The translations under genes and the position numbers were made by a program. Of a stretch of DNA of 64,000 nt, positions 33,829 to 42,841 are shown piece after piece (positions within the stretch are counted from its first letter, which is position 1; each line of letters starts with the position of its first letter). Under the pieces are notes generated by a model. That model saw nothing but the letters and a program-made list of their open reading frames with translations. It ran no database searches and was not told the DNA's origin. This stretch comes from Litchfieldia salsa (lineage in GTDB: Bacteria; Bacillota; Bacilli; Bacillales; Bacillaceae_L), in NCBI RefSeq assembly GCF_900104555.1, contig NZ_FNJU01000014.1, positions 31,330 to 95,329 of the forward strand. Reading direction: 5' to 3'.

Positions 33829-35301
33829 ATGAAATTAAAACGAAAACAATACATTGATGGTATATGGGTTGAAGCGATTTCGGGTAATACGCGTGATATT
33901 ATTAATCCTTATAACCAGGAAGTTATAGCGACTGTTCCAGAAGGTGATGAATCTGATACAAAAGTAGCAATCGCTGCAGCAAGGGCAGCATTTGATAATG
34001 GGGAATGGTCTTCTACCCCAGCCACTGATCGAGGTACAATCGTAAGGAAAATTGCTGAATTAATAGAAAGAGATAAAGAAGAACTGGCTAAATTGGAATC
34101 ATTAGATACTGGTAAAACAGTGGAGGAAAGCCGTGGAGACATGGATGATATTGCTGGTGTATTTCGCTATTATGCAGACCTTGCTGATAAAGATGGTGGG
34201 GAACTGATTAATTCTCCGGTGCCGAACTCTATCAGTAGGGTAGTGCGCGAACCTGTTGGAGTTTGTGGGCAGATTACACCTTGGAATTATCCATTACTAC
34301 AAGCATCTTGGAAGTTAGCTCCAGCATTAGCTACAGGTAACACACTAATTATGAAGCCTAGTGAAATTACACCTCTTACTACGATTAAAGTATTCGAACT
34401 AATGGAAGAGGCAGGAGTACCTGCTGGTGTTGCAAACCTAGTGCTTGGTGCTGGACATACAGTTGGTGCAGAGCTAGCTAGTAACATTGATGTGGATCTT
34501 ATTTCCTTTACAGGTGGACTTATAACAGGGAAGAAAATCATGCAAGCAGCAAGCGTTAATGTCAAGAAGCTTGCACTTGAACTTGGTGGGAAAAACCCTA
34601 ATATCATCTTTGCTGATGCTGATTTTGAGACAGCTGTTGACCAAGCGTTAAACGGGGTATTCTTCCACGCAGGACAAATTTGTTCTGCTGGCACAAGACT
34701 AATTGTAGAAGAAAGTATTCACGATGAGTTCGTTAGTGCACTTGTTGAACGAGTAAAAAAAATGAAGCTAGGAAGCGGATTTGACGAAGATACACAAATG
34801 GGACCACTTATTTCAGCCGAACACCTTGCAAAGGTAGAAAAGTACGTAGAAGAAGGTATAAAAGAAGGTGCTACATTAGCAGTTGGTGGTAGTCGTCCAA
34901 AAGATCAAGAGTTACAAAACGGTTTCTTCTATCTTCCAACTATTTTTACAGACTGCACAGCAGACATGCTGATTGTTCAAGAGGAAGCTTTTGGACCAGT
35001 TATGACGGTTGAGAAATTCCGTACAGAAGAGGAAGCAGTAAAGCTTGCCAATGACTCTATTTACGGCCTTGCTGGTGCTGTTTGGACAAAAGATATTGTA
35101 AAAGCTGAACGTTGTGTAGCAAAAATGCGCATGGGTACTGTTTGGATTAATGACTTCAACCTATACTTCCCACATGCACCATGGGGTGGTTTTAAGCAGT
35201 CAGGAATTGGACGCGAACTAGGAAGACTAGGTATTGAAGAATATACAGAAACAAAGCATATATTTCAAAACCTTAAACCAGAACCTATCAACTGGTTTTA
35301 A
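33829..35301 (+). CDS. gbsA: Betaine aldehyde dehydrogenase
   Basis: 490 residues, the same length as B. subtilis GbsA. Aldehyde dehydrogenase motifs are Glu ~251 in LELGGKNPN and catalytic Cys ~285 in GQICSAGTR. NAD-dependent oxidation of betaine aldehyde to glycine betaine. The end WGGFKQSGIGRELG and EYTETKHI is typical for the family. I use the ATG at 33829 (GGAG 9 bases upstream); TTG at 33820 lies too close to that site. Single-gene unit; works with BetA. Confidence 0.92.
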   Translation: MKLKRKQYIDGIWVEAISGNTRDIINPYNQEVIATVPEGDESDTKVAIAAARAAFDNGEWSSTPATDRGTIVRKIAELIERDKEELAKLESLDTGKTVEESRGDMDDIAGVFRYYADLADKDGGELINSPVPNSISRVVREPVGVCGQITPWNYPLLQASWKLAPALATGNTLIMKPSEITPLTTIKVFELMEEAGVPAGVANLVLGAGHTVGAELASNIDVDLISFTGGLITGKKIMQAASVNVKKLALELGGKNPNIIFADADFETAVDQALNGVFFHAGQICSAGTRLIVEESIHDEFVSALVERVKKMKLGSGFDEDTQMGPLISAEHLAKVEKYVEEGIKEGATLAVGGSRPKDQELQNGFFYLPTIFTDCTADMLIVQEEAFGPVMTVEKFRTEEEAVKLANDSIYGLAGAVWTKDIVKAERCVAKMRMGTVWINDFNLYFPHAPWGGFKQSGIGRELGRLGIEEYTETKHIFQNLKPEPINWF

Positions 35302-35308
35302 GATGTCC

Positions 35309-35358
35309 AAAGAGGCTTATCATTAGTGACCTAGACTATTGATAAGCCTCTTTTATTT
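35309..35358 (+). terminator. Terminator of gbsA
   Basis: AGAGGCTTATCATTAGT pairs with ACTATTGATAAGCCTCT, followed by TTTATTTT. Member of the recurring hairpin family. Confidence 0.85.
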
Positions 35359-35396
35359 TGCCTCTTTTCTAGAGGAGGTACATCCATGTATTGTGC

Positions 35397-35436
35397 GAAA
35401 AAAACAACCTTACCTTCATAAGAGGTAAGGTTGTTT
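35397..35436 (-). terminator. Terminator of the BCCT gene
   Basis: AACAACCTTACCT and AGGTAAGGTTGTT arms (35403-35434) with an A-run to the left, a T-tract on the minus strand. Confidence 0.85.
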
Positions 35437-35470
35437 ACATGGTACTATGATCAAACTAAGGAAATAATTT

Positions 35471-36979
35471 TTAAACACCTTTTTTCTTCTGTTTAAAGTA
35501 AAGCCCTAATTCTTTTTTCTCTTTTGTTAATGAACGATATAGAGATATCATCATAAATAGGATAATAAATGAAAATGGAAAAGCTGCAATAATTAATGCG
35601 TTTTGGAGTGCTTGTAGCCCACCACTATATAACAGAATTAATGCGACCGTTGATTGTGCAATACCCCATGTCAGCTTTACTGTATTCGGAGGTGTTAATG
35701 AACCATAGGTTGTTTGCATTCCAAGAACGAATGTTGCTGAATCGGCGGAAGTAATAAAGAATGTACTGATAAGCACAATGGCTATGATAGACAAGATAAT
35801 TGAGCCAGGCATTTGATTGAAGATTGCAAATAAAACTTCCTCTGTAGCAAACTGTGTTAAATCGAAACCAGAATTTTGAGTTTCAATGGCAGAGGTTCCA
35901 AATGTTGCGAACCATAAAAAGCTTACTAGAGCTGGTAATAATAAAACCCCAATTAAAAATTCTCGAATGGTTCTTCCACGTGATACACGTGCAATGAAAA
36001 TACCAACAAATGGTGACCATGAAATCCACCATGCCCAATAAAAGATAGTCCAACCATTGATCCAAGAGCGATGCTCTTCATTCAGTGGTGCAATTCTGAA
36101 ACTCATTGTTACAATGTTTTGAATGTACCCCCCGATTGAATCGGTAAACATGTCTAAAATTAGAATGGAAGGACCAATAAAGAACATTAATACTAAGAGC
36201 GAAATTGCTAAGATCATATTCGTATTACTTAAATATTTAATTCCTTTACCCAATCCAGTCCAGGCTGAAATCATAAATAAAACAGTAACAGCTGCGATAA
36301 TGAAAAATTGAACCGTGAAATTATTAGGTAGTCCAAGTAGGTAAGATAACCCACCATTTATTTGTGCTGCCCCAAAACCTAAAGTTGTTGCAACACCAAC
36401 AACAGTAGCAAAAACAGCTAATACATCGACAACTGTCCCTAAAGGACCTTCCATACTTTTGCCAAATACAGGCTTAAGAGTAGCAGAAATCAGACCAGGT
36501 TCATCTTTTCTAAACTTATAATAAGCTAGTGCTAAGGCAACAATTGCATAGATGGCCCATGCGTGAATTCCCCAGTGGAAAAATGTGTATCTCATTGCTT
36601 CCTTATTGGCAGCAGCAGTCCCACCTTCGGCAAGTGGTGGAGCTAAAAAGTGAGAAAGTGGTTCTGCTGCTCCCCAGAAGACAAGTCCGATTCCCATTCC
36701 AGCACTGAAGAGCATGGCAAACCATGTTCCCTTAGAAAATTCAGGCTCCTCATCTGGCTTTCCCAGCTTAATCAAACCAACAGGGCTAAAAATAAGAAAT
36801 ATACAAAAAATGACGATGATTGTTACTAATATTAGATAATACCAACCAAATGTAGAAGTGATAAAGGCTTGTATATTTCCAGTGATGTTTTCAAAGTTGT
36901 TTGGTGAGATGACACCAAAAGCAACTGCTGCGAATACAATTGCGAGTGTTATCCAAAACACGTTAGATATTTTTTTCAC
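35471..36979 (-). CDS. BCCT-family glycine betaine transporter (OpuD-like)
   Basis: 502 residues, twelve membrane segments. Glycine stretch [16 protein letters not shown] (~93-108) with the betaine-type GMGIG, and the tryptophan-rich segment [17 protein letters not shown] (~310-326) that forms the substrate box in BetP. Na+-coupled uptake of glycine betaine or a related trimethylammonium compound is expected. The C-terminal tail is short and basic (KQKKKGV). GTG start with AGGAGG upstream. It lies between gbsA and the OpuAR gene, in its own unit. Confidence 0.9.
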   Translation of the reverse strand: MKKISNVFWITLAIVFAAVAFGVISPNNFENITGNIQAFITSTFGWYYLILVTIIVIFCIFLIFSPVGLIKLGKPDEEPEFSKGTWFAMLFSAGMGIGLVFWGAAEPLSHFLAPPLAEGGTAAANKEAMRYTFFHWGIHAWAIYAIVALALAYYKFRKDEPGLISATLKPVFGKSMEGPLGTVVDVLAVFATVVGVATTLGFGAAQINGGLSYLLGLPNNFTVQFFIIAAVTVLFMISAWTGLGKGIKYLSNTNMILAISLLVLMFFIGPSILILDMFTDSIGGYIQNIVTMSFRIAPLNEEHRSWINGWTIFYWAWWISWSPFVGIFIARVSRGRTIREFLIGVLLLPALVSFLWFATFGTSAIETQNSGFDLTQFATEEVLFAIFNQMPGSIILSIIAIVLISTFFITSADSATFVLGMQTTYGSLTPPNTVKLTWGIAQSTVALILLYSGGLQALQNALIIAAFPFSFIILFMMISLYRSLTKEKKELGLYFKQKKKGV

Positions 36980-37176
36980 ATTTCAGTCCTCCTCGGTACT
37001 TGACTAAATATTATATTTTACTGATTTTTATTTGTAAAGAAAGACGGTTCTTATGGATTACCTTATAAGATTCACTACCCTTATGCTAATGAAGTATAAA
37101 GATGAAATGCTTTTCCTCTTTAATAATCATATTAAAGGAAGTGAGTCCATATATATATAAGACATGGAAATCCTTC

Positions 37177-37719
37177 TTAATCTTTCTTCTTTTCGACTGG
37201 AACAAAGTTTAGAATTTCTTTTGTCTCAAAGCTGTCGATGAGTCTGTTTTGCCAATCGTAATAGTCAAGTCTTTCTTCTAGCTTTTTAATATCTAATGAG
37301 GCATTATCACGGATTTCTGCGGAAGTATTTGGGTCATCAATTAGCTTCTGTAAGTTTGTAATGGATTTTTCCATCGCACTACTATTCATCGTAATGGCTG
37401 TTCTCCATTTAATAGTGAAGAAATCAAAAAAGCACTGATACCAATCTTCTTTGATTGTATATAGATCCTTCCTTTCCCCCTTTACCCAAACTTTTTCAAC
37501 CATATTCAAATCAAGTAAGCTTCTAACCGAAGTGCTCATACTCGTTTTACTCATACCTAGCTCATCCTTCATCTCATCGAGTGTAAGTGGTTTATCTGAA
37601 AAAAAGAGGAGGCCGTATAATCGTCCAGCGGAGGGGGTGATTCCATAAAGATTCATATTTTGAGCAATCGAATCAATAACCATTGATCTGGTTCTATCTA
37701 ATTGTTCAATGTCTTTCAT
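37177..37719 (-). CDS. opuAR: GbsR-family repressor (OpuAR-type)
   Basis: 180 residues and clearly related to the protein at 32992: LDEMKDELGMSKTSMSTSVR (~52-71) is nearly identical in the recognition region, while the effector half differs. Its position divergent from opuAA matches the OpuAR regulators reported to repress opuA in some bacilli, where glycine betaine is the effector. Name based on location and family; which effector it senses is not visible. Start ATG follows AGGATGTG. Confidence 0.75.
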   Translation of the reverse strand: MKDIEQLDRTRSMVIDSIAQNMNLYGITPSAGRLYGLLFFSDKPLTLDEMKDELGMSKTSMSTSVRSLLDLNMVEKVWVKGERKDLYTIKEDWYQCFFDFFTIKWRTAITMNSSAMEKSITNLQKLIDDPNTSAEIRDNASLDIKKLEERLDYYDWQNRLIDSFETKEILNFVPVEKKKD

Positions 37720-37850
37720 CTATTTCACATCCTATATATTAGTTAGCACTATATAAATTCTAGACTACATATTCAATGAAGAAATGTAAAGTGCTCCCTC
37801 ATTATGGAAAAGGAAGCATATTAGAGTATTACTAAGGATTTTTGCAGCTC

Positions 37851-37878
37851 AGTACGTACAGTTATTTCTGTACGTACT
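37851..37878. promoter_or_regulatory. Perfect inverted repeat in the opuAR-opuA gap
   Basis: AGTACGTACAG and CTGTACGTACT separated by TTATTT: 11-bp perfect arms, each arm containing the self-complementary GTAC. It lies 30 bp before the opuA -35 and 130 bp before opuAR. Candidate operator, though the distance from the opuA start argues for a second, overlapping promoter or looping. Confidence 0.55.
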
Positions 37879-37907
37879 ATATAGATGATTACCACGGAAT
37901 ATACTGT

Positions 37908-37937
37908 TTGAACTAAAAGAAGTGATTAGACTATAAT
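37908..37937 (+). promoter_or_regulatory. opuA promoter
   Basis: TTGAAC (37908-37913), 18-bp spacer, TATAAT (37932-37937), 40 bp before the start codon. Confidence 0.7.
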
Positions 37938-37977
37938 TAAGACAGTCCAGCGCGACCAAATTAAATGAGGTGAAAGA

Positions 37978-39219
37978 ATGGAAGAAAACTATATAAAAAT
38001 CAAAGTCAATGATGTAACCAAGATATTCGGGAAATCATCAAAGAAGGCTTTACAGTTAATAAAAGAAGGAAAATCCAAGGACCAAATCTTAAAGGAAACA
38101 GGCTCAACAGTTGGGGTTAATCGAGCATCCTTTGAAGTGAAGTCTGGCGAAATATTCGTCATTATGGGTTTATCTGGAAGTGGTAAATCCACTTTAGTTC
38201 GATTACTGAATCGTCTGATTGAACCGACATTAGGGCAAGTTCTTATTGATGGTAAAGACGTAGTTAAAATGAACAAGGAAGAGTTAAGAGAAGTTAGAAG
38301 GAAGCAAATTAGTATGGTCTTTCAAAAGTTTGCATTGTTTCCACATAGAACAGTGCTAGAGAACACTGAATATGGGTTAGAGATTCAGGGCGTTGAAAAG
38401 GCCAGTAGAAATGAAAAGGCAACAGAAGCATTAGAATTAGTAGGTCTCAAGGGTTATGAAAACCAGTATCCTAGCCAACTAAGTGGTGGAATGCAACAAC
38501 GTGTGGGATTAGCGAGAGCACTGGCAAATGATCCTGATGTTCTTTTAATGGACGAAGCTTTTAGCGCATTGGATCCGTTGATACGAAAAGATATGCAGGA
38601 TGAGTTGCTAGAATTACAATCTACAATGGAAAAAACGATTGTCTTTATCACCCATGATTTAGATGAAGCCCTACGCATTGGTGACAGAATTGCACTTATG
38701 AAAGATGGAAACATCGTACAGATCGGAACACCTGAAGAAATATTAATGAATCCTTCAAATGAGTATGTTGAGAGATTCGTAGAAGATGTAGACCTTTCAA
38801 AGGTGTTAACCGCTCATCATGTTATGAAGCGTGCAGAAACCGTTCAAGTGGATAAGGGTCCTCGTGTAGCCCTTAAGCTAATGAAGGGTCTAGGGATTTC
38901 GTCTATTTATGTCGTAGATAAACAGCAGACGCTTCTCGGTGCGATTACAGCAAAAGATGCTTCAAAAGCAGCAGATGAAAACAAATCATTAATTGAATTC
39001 TTAGATAAGGAAATAAATGTGGTCGGAACAGAAACTTTACTAATCGATTTATTTGAAAAAGTATCATCTGCAACCATTCCTGTTGCAGTAACAGATGAAA
39101 ATAATCGATTAAAAGGAATTCTCATTAAAGGAGCAGTTATTGGAGCTCTTACGGGTAATGAGCAGTATATAAATGGTAGTGCTGAAACTGAGGCAGAAAT
39201 AGCTAAGGAGGTAATGTAA
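37978..39219 (+). CDS. opuAA: Glycine betaine ABC transporter ATPase OpuAA
   Basis: 413 residues. Walker A GLSGSGKST (~64-72), signature LSGGMQQR (~168-175), Walker B LLMDEAFSALD, followed by tandem CBS domains (~280-400), which in OpuA sense ionic strength. Energises betaine import with the next two gene products. The N-terminal extension before the ABC domain (KIFGKSSKKALQLIKEGKS) is typical for ProV/OpuAA. RBS is GAGGTGA. First gene of opuAA-AB-AC. Confidence 0.95.
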   Translation: MEENYIKIKVNDVTKIFGKSSKKALQLIKEGKSKDQILKETGSTVGVNRASFEVKSGEIFVIMGLSGSGKSTLVRLLNRLIEPTLGQVLIDGKDVVKMNKEELREVRRKQISMVFQKFALFPHRTVLENTEYGLEIQGVEKASRNEKATEALELVGLKGYENQYPSQLSGGMQQRVGLARALANDPDVLLMDEAFSALDPLIRKDMQDELLELQSTMEKTIVFITHDLDEALRIGDRIALMKDGNIVQIGTPEEILMNPSNEYVERFVEDVDLSKVLTAHHVMKRAETVQVDKGPRVALKLMKGLGISSIYVVDKQQTLLGAITAKDASKAADENKSLIEFLDKEINVVGTETLLIDLFEKVSSATIPVAVTDENNRLKGILIKGAVIGALTGNEQYINGSAETEAEIAKEVM

Positions 39220-39220
39220 G

Positions 39221-40069
39221 ATGGAAGGAATTTTTCCGAAGCTTCCTATAGCGAATTGGATTGATCTATTAGTTGATTGGATGACGGTTACCTTTGGTGG
39301 AATGTTTGATGGCATTTCTACTGGTGTCGAGTTTTTTGTTGAAGGAATTGTTGCAGGTTTAGGTTTTATCCCTTCTATTATACTTATTATTCTTGTGAGT
39401 TTACTAGCTTGGAAGGTTTGTAATTGGAGAATCGCTCTTTTTAGTCTAATAGGTTTATTACTTATTGATAATCTTGGTTATTGGGAAGATATGATAGAAA
39501 CACTAGCTCTTGTATTAACGGCTGTGATAATTTCCATTGTGATTGGGATTCCAGTTGGGATTTGGGCATCACAAAGTGAAAAAGTTAGACAGGTGGTCAT
39601 ACCTATTCTTGATTTAATGCAAACAATGCCGGCTTTCGTTTACTTATTACCGGCAATCTTTTTCTTTAGTATAGGGGTCGTACCCGGAGTTATTGCATCT
39701 GTCATTTTTGCAATGCCACCAACTATTCGCTTAACTATACTTGGAATTAAGCAAGTACCAGCAGACCTTATTGAAGCAACAGAAGCATTTGGTTCCACAA
39801 CGAAGCAAAAGCTTTTAAAGGTAGAATTGCCACTAGCTATGCCAACGATCATGGCAGGGATTAACCAAAGTATCATGTTAGCTTTATCAATGGTCGTTAT
39901 AGCATCAATGGTTGGGGCACCTGGACTTGGTACAGAGGTTTACCGTGCTGTTACACAAATCAAAACAGGTATCGGGTTTGAAGCTGGTTTAGCAATAGTT
40001 GTTATTGCTATTTTGCTAGACCGCATTACACAAAATATTGGTAAGAAAAAACAAGGGGGAACAATATAA
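39221..40069 (+). CDS. opuAB: Glycine betaine ABC permease OpuAB
   Basis: 282 residues, ~7 membrane segments. The coupling motif is EATEAFGSTTKQKLLKVELP (~186-205), followed by a proline-rich segment; PAFVYLLPAIFFF and VIFAMPPTIRLT are family hallmarks. Starts 1 bp after the opuAA stop with AAGGAGG upstream, and its stop overlaps the next start, so the three genes are translationally coupled. Confidence 0.95.
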   Translation: MEGIFPKLPIANWIDLLVDWMTVTFGGMFDGISTGVEFFVEGIVAGLGFIPSIILIILVSLLAWKVCNWRIALFSLIGLLLIDNLGYWEDMIETLALVLTAVIISIVIGIPVGIWASQSEKVRQVVIPILDLMQTMPAFVYLLPAIFFFSIGVVPGVIASVIFAMPPTIRLTILGIKQVPADLIEATEAFGSTTKQKLLKVELPLAMPTIMAGINQSIMLALSMVVIASMVGAPGLGTEVYRAVTQIKTGIGFEAGLAIVVIAILLDRITQNIGKKKQGGTI

Positions 40070-40959
40070 TGATTAAAAAAATCGTAGGTATTACGTCAGC
40101 ACTAGCATTAACATTTGGTTTAGCTGCTTGTGGATCAGAAGAGCAATCAGGTAGTACTACTAAAACAGTCGGTGAACAAGTTGATTACAAAATTGTAGGG
40201 ATTGATCCTGGTGCAGGACTAATGAAATTAACAATTGACGAAGTAATGCCAGGTTATGAACTAGATGATTGGGAAGTAGTAGAAGGTTCGGGTGCGGCTA
40301 TGGCAGCAGCCTTGAAAAAAGCATATGACAAAGAGGAGCCGATCATTGTAACTGGTTGGAGCCCACACTGGAAGTTTGCAAGCTATGACTTAAAATATCT
40401 AGAAGATCCACAAGGGATTTATGGTGGAGCTGAAGATGTAAACACGATTGTTCGTCAAGGCTTAAGTGAAGATCACCCTGATGCTTATAAGCTTCTTGAT
40501 CAATTTAACTGGGAACCAGCGCATATTGAAACAGTAATGAACTTAATTCAAGAAGGTACTGACCCAGAAGATGCAGCAGCACAATGGGTGAGTGAAAATG
40601 AAGATGTAGTTAGTGCTTGGACTGAGGGTGTTAACGAAGCTGACGGTGATGAGATAAAGCTTCTTTATGTAGCATGGGATGATGTTATTGCTAGCACAAA
40701 TGTTGTTGCAAATGTCCTTGAAAGTGTTGGATATGAAGTGAACTTAATTCAAGTTGATGCAGGTCCAATGTGGGCTGGTGTAGCCGATGGAAGTGGTGAT
40801 GCATTAGTTGGTGCTTGGTTGCCAACAACACACGCTGATTATTATGCTGAATACGAAGGAAAGTTTGAAGATTTAGGTGCTAACCTTAGTGGAACAAAGC
40901 TAGGATTAGTTGTACCAGCATACATGGATATTGATTCAATTGAAGATTTAAAAGAATAA
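40069..40959 (+). CDS. opuAC: Glycine betaine-binding lipoprotein OpuAC
   Basis: 296 residues, lipobox LAAC (Cys21). Domain order is DYKIVGIDPGAGLMKLT first and LLYVAWDDVIASTNVVANVL second, as in B. subtilis OpuAC and opposite to the protein encoded at 31940. Aromatic residues in TGWSPHWKF, AWDD and AWLPTTHADYY are candidates for the betaine cage. Delivers betaine to OpuAB. RBS GGGGG inside the end of opuAB. A strong terminator follows. Confidence 0.95.
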   Translation: MIKKIVGITSALALTFGLAACGSEEQSGSTTKTVGEQVDYKIVGIDPGAGLMKLTIDEVMPGYELDDWEVVEGSGAAMAAALKKAYDKEEPIIVTGWSPHWKFASYDLKYLEDPQGIYGGAEDVNTIVRQGLSEDHPDAYKLLDQFNWEPAHIETVMNLIQEGTDPEDAAAQWVSENEDVVSAWTEGVNEADGDEIKLLYVAWDDVIASTNVVANVLESVGYEVNLIQVDAGPMWAGVADGSGDALVGAWLPTTHADYYAEYEGKFEDLGANLSGTKLGLVVPAYMDIDSIEDLKE

Positions 40960-40970
40960 TAGAAAAATGC

Positions 40971-41006
40971 GGAAAAGATAGCTAATTAGCTATCTTTTCT
41001 TTTTTT
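40971..41006 (+). terminator. Terminator of the opuA operon
   Basis: AAAAGATAGCTAA and TTAGCTATCTTTT form a perfect 26-bp palindrome, followed by CTTTTTTT. Confidence 0.85.
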
Positions 41007-41041
41007 CGTGTATTTAATCCCTGTGTTGCGAGGATCTTGAA

Positions 41042-41213
41042 CAAGACTATAGTTTGTTCTTAGCCTGTGGGATTTGGGGCATCAAACTCGGTATAAGAGC
41101 CCGTTTTTCTTCCCAGACAGTATTGCAGTCACCAATCTCAGTAATACCACTTGGCAGTAAGGTAACAAGACTAAAGAATAGTACACGCAAGAAACAATAT
41201 TAAATCAAAATAA
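41042..41213 (-). pseudogene. Possible gene relic on the minus strand
   Basis: Within a 460 bp gap. A minus-strand frame of ~50 codons without a start or ribosome binding site reads in part LVTLLPSGITEIGDCNTVW, then EEKRALIPSLMPQIPQAKNK, and stops at 41051. Composition looks like the C-terminus of a real protein, but I do not recognise it. Confidence 0.25.
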
Positions 41214-41282
41214 AACAAAAACAAACAAGTGTTAGGTTGTTTGTTTTACACTAATTACACAAAACTTAAATCTTTTATTATG

Positions 41283-41339
41283 TTGACTTAGGAGGTTGAT
41301 GAGCTTACAATAATTGTAACAGTTGTGAAAGCGTTAACT
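41283..41339 (+). promoter_or_regulatory. GH105 promoter with downstream cre site
   Basis: TTGACT (41283-41288), 17-bp spacer, TACAAT (41306-41311). TGAAAGCGTTAACT (41326-41339) matches the catabolite responsive element well and lies just after the expected start, where CcpA would block transcription when glucose is present. Confidence 0.7.
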
Positions 41340-41419
41340 GAAATAGATAGTAAACTAGTTTTAAGGAAAATTTTAAAAAAACAACATTGAAAACGTCATC
41401 ATTAAATGGAGGGTGAGAA

Positions 41420-42523
41420 ATGATACAGAATAAAACAATGATAGAAAGAGCAGAGGTAATTAACTACATCAACTTGCTGATGGATAATCTTTCGCAAATT
41501 AAAGATAATACTGGCGAGTTCTTGTTGAACTTTGATGGTTTAGTAGTAGATGATAAAAGCTGGAATGTTTGGAACTGGCCACAGGGTGTTGGTCTATATG
41601 GGATATACAAGTATTGGAGACGTACTAATGACCAAAAAGCATTAACTATTATTACAGATTGGTTTAATGCTAGATTTGAAGAGGGTGTACCACCTAAAAA
41701 TGTGAACACAATGGCACCGTTTCTAACACTCGCTTATTTATATGAAGATACAAAAGATAAAACGTTTATCCCTTATTTAGAAGACTGGGCTGAATGGGTA
41801 ATGTATGATATGCCTCGTACAAAGGAAGATGGCTTACAGCATATGACATACGGTCCGGAAAATAAAAATCAACTATGGGATGACACCCTAATGATGACTG
41901 TATTACCATTAGCTAAAATCGGAGTTCTCTTCAATAAACCCGAATATATTGAAGAAGCTAAGAAGCAATTTTTAATTCATATTAAATATTTATCCGACCG
42001 AAAAACTGGTCTTTGGTTCCACGGATGGACGTTTGAAGGAAATCATAATTATGCAGAAGCACTATGGGCAAGAGGTAATTGCTGGATTACAATTGCCATT
42101 CCAGAGATAATTGAAATTCTTGATTTGAAAAAGGGCGATTTCTTTAGAGAATTCTTGATTGATACTTTAAATAGACAAGTTGAGTCATTAGCCCAATATC
42201 AACATGAAAGTGGTTTATGGCATACGTTAATTGACGATAAAACTTCTTACTTGGAAGCTTCAGCTACTGCTGGGTTTGCATATGGAATATTAAAATCTAT
42301 CCATAAGCGTTATATTAGTCAGGACTACAAAGAAGTAGCGTATAAAGCGATACAGGGACTTGTGAATGAAATTGGTGATGACGGAGCTGTCCAAAAGGTT
42401 TCTGTTGGAACTGGAATGGGCGACACACTAGATTTCTACAAAGAAATAAAAATTACAACAATGCCTTATGGGCAATCACTTGCAGTACTTAGTTTATCTG
42501 AGTTCCTACATTCCTACATTTGA
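41420..42523 (+). CDS. GH105 unsaturated rhamnogalacturonyl hydrolase
   Basis: 367 residues, an (alpha/alpha)6-barrel of the YteR/YesR type. Landmarks are WNWPQGVGLYGIYKY (~52-66), the catalytic aspartate region QLWDDTLMMTVLPLAK (~150-165) and ALWARGNCWITIAIPEI (~213-229). It removes the unsaturated galacturonyl residue from pectin oligosaccharides made by lyases. No signal peptide: intracellular. The product feeds the kduI-kduD-kdgK-kdgA genes nearby. RBS is GGAGGGTGAG. Monocistronic, cre-controlled. Confidence 0.88.
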   Translation: MIQNKTMIERAEVINYINLLMDNLSQIKDNTGEFLLNFDGLVVDDKSWNVWNWPQGVGLYGIYKYWRRTNDQKALTIITDWFNARFEEGVPPKNVNTMAPFLTLAYLYEDTKDKTFIPYLEDWAEWVMYDMPRTKEDGLQHMTYGPENKNQLWDDTLMMTVLPLAKIGVLFNKPEYIEEAKKQFLIHIKYLSDRKTGLWFHGWTFEGNHNYAEALWARGNCWITIAIPEIIEILDLKKGDFFREFLIDTLNRQVESLAQYQHESGLWHTLIDDKTSYLEASATAGFAYGILKSIHKRYISQDYKEVAYKAIQGLVNEIGDDGAVQKVSVGTGMGDTLDFYKEIKITTMPYGQSLAVLSLSEFLHSYI

Positions 42524-42530
42524 TTTATTT

Positions 42531-42715
42531 GAAGGCTGCTTTCCTAAAGTTTGTTGTTTTGACATAATATAGTTAGTTACAAGCAGGCTGAATACACGGA
42601 GACTCCTGCGGGATCAGTGGCCAAAGTTAGACCCCGCAGGAGCTTAGCGACGAGGAGGCTCACTGGTCACCCGCCGGACGCGGAGTGTATTCAGACTGCG
42701 GCTTTTGAAAGCAAC
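42531..42715 (+). repeat. Palindromic dispersed repeat, copy B
   Basis: Begins AAGGCTGCTTTCCTAAAG and TTTGTTGTTTTGACA, then AAGCAGGCTGAATACACG, GACTCCTGCGGGATCAGTGG, CCCCGCAGGAGCTTAGCGAC, GAGGAGGCTCACTGGTC, CGCGGAGTGTATTCAG and GGCTTTTGAAAGCAACA. The most complete of three copies (see 31705 and 45570). The inner arms pair, giving an extended hairpin. Confidence 0.85.
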
Positions 42716-42719
42716 ATAG

Positions 42720-42766
42720 TAAAAAAACACCAGCAGATATATAGATATAGGCTGGTGTTTTTTAAA
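42720..42766. terminator. Bidirectional terminator
   Basis: AAAAAACACCAGC and GCTGGTGTTTTTT arms with A and T runs, between GH105 (+) and the IclR gene (-). Confidence 0.85.
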
Positions 42767-42841
42767 AGAAAGAATGTTGTAAACTCTAGGTACTGTCGTC
42801 TTCGAGGACATAAGTCGATTTAGGAAGTCTTACGCTCTCTA

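Noticed and set aside
42617..42823. 68-codon + frame
   Set aside because: Lies in the palindromic repeat and terminator, and reads repeat sequence.
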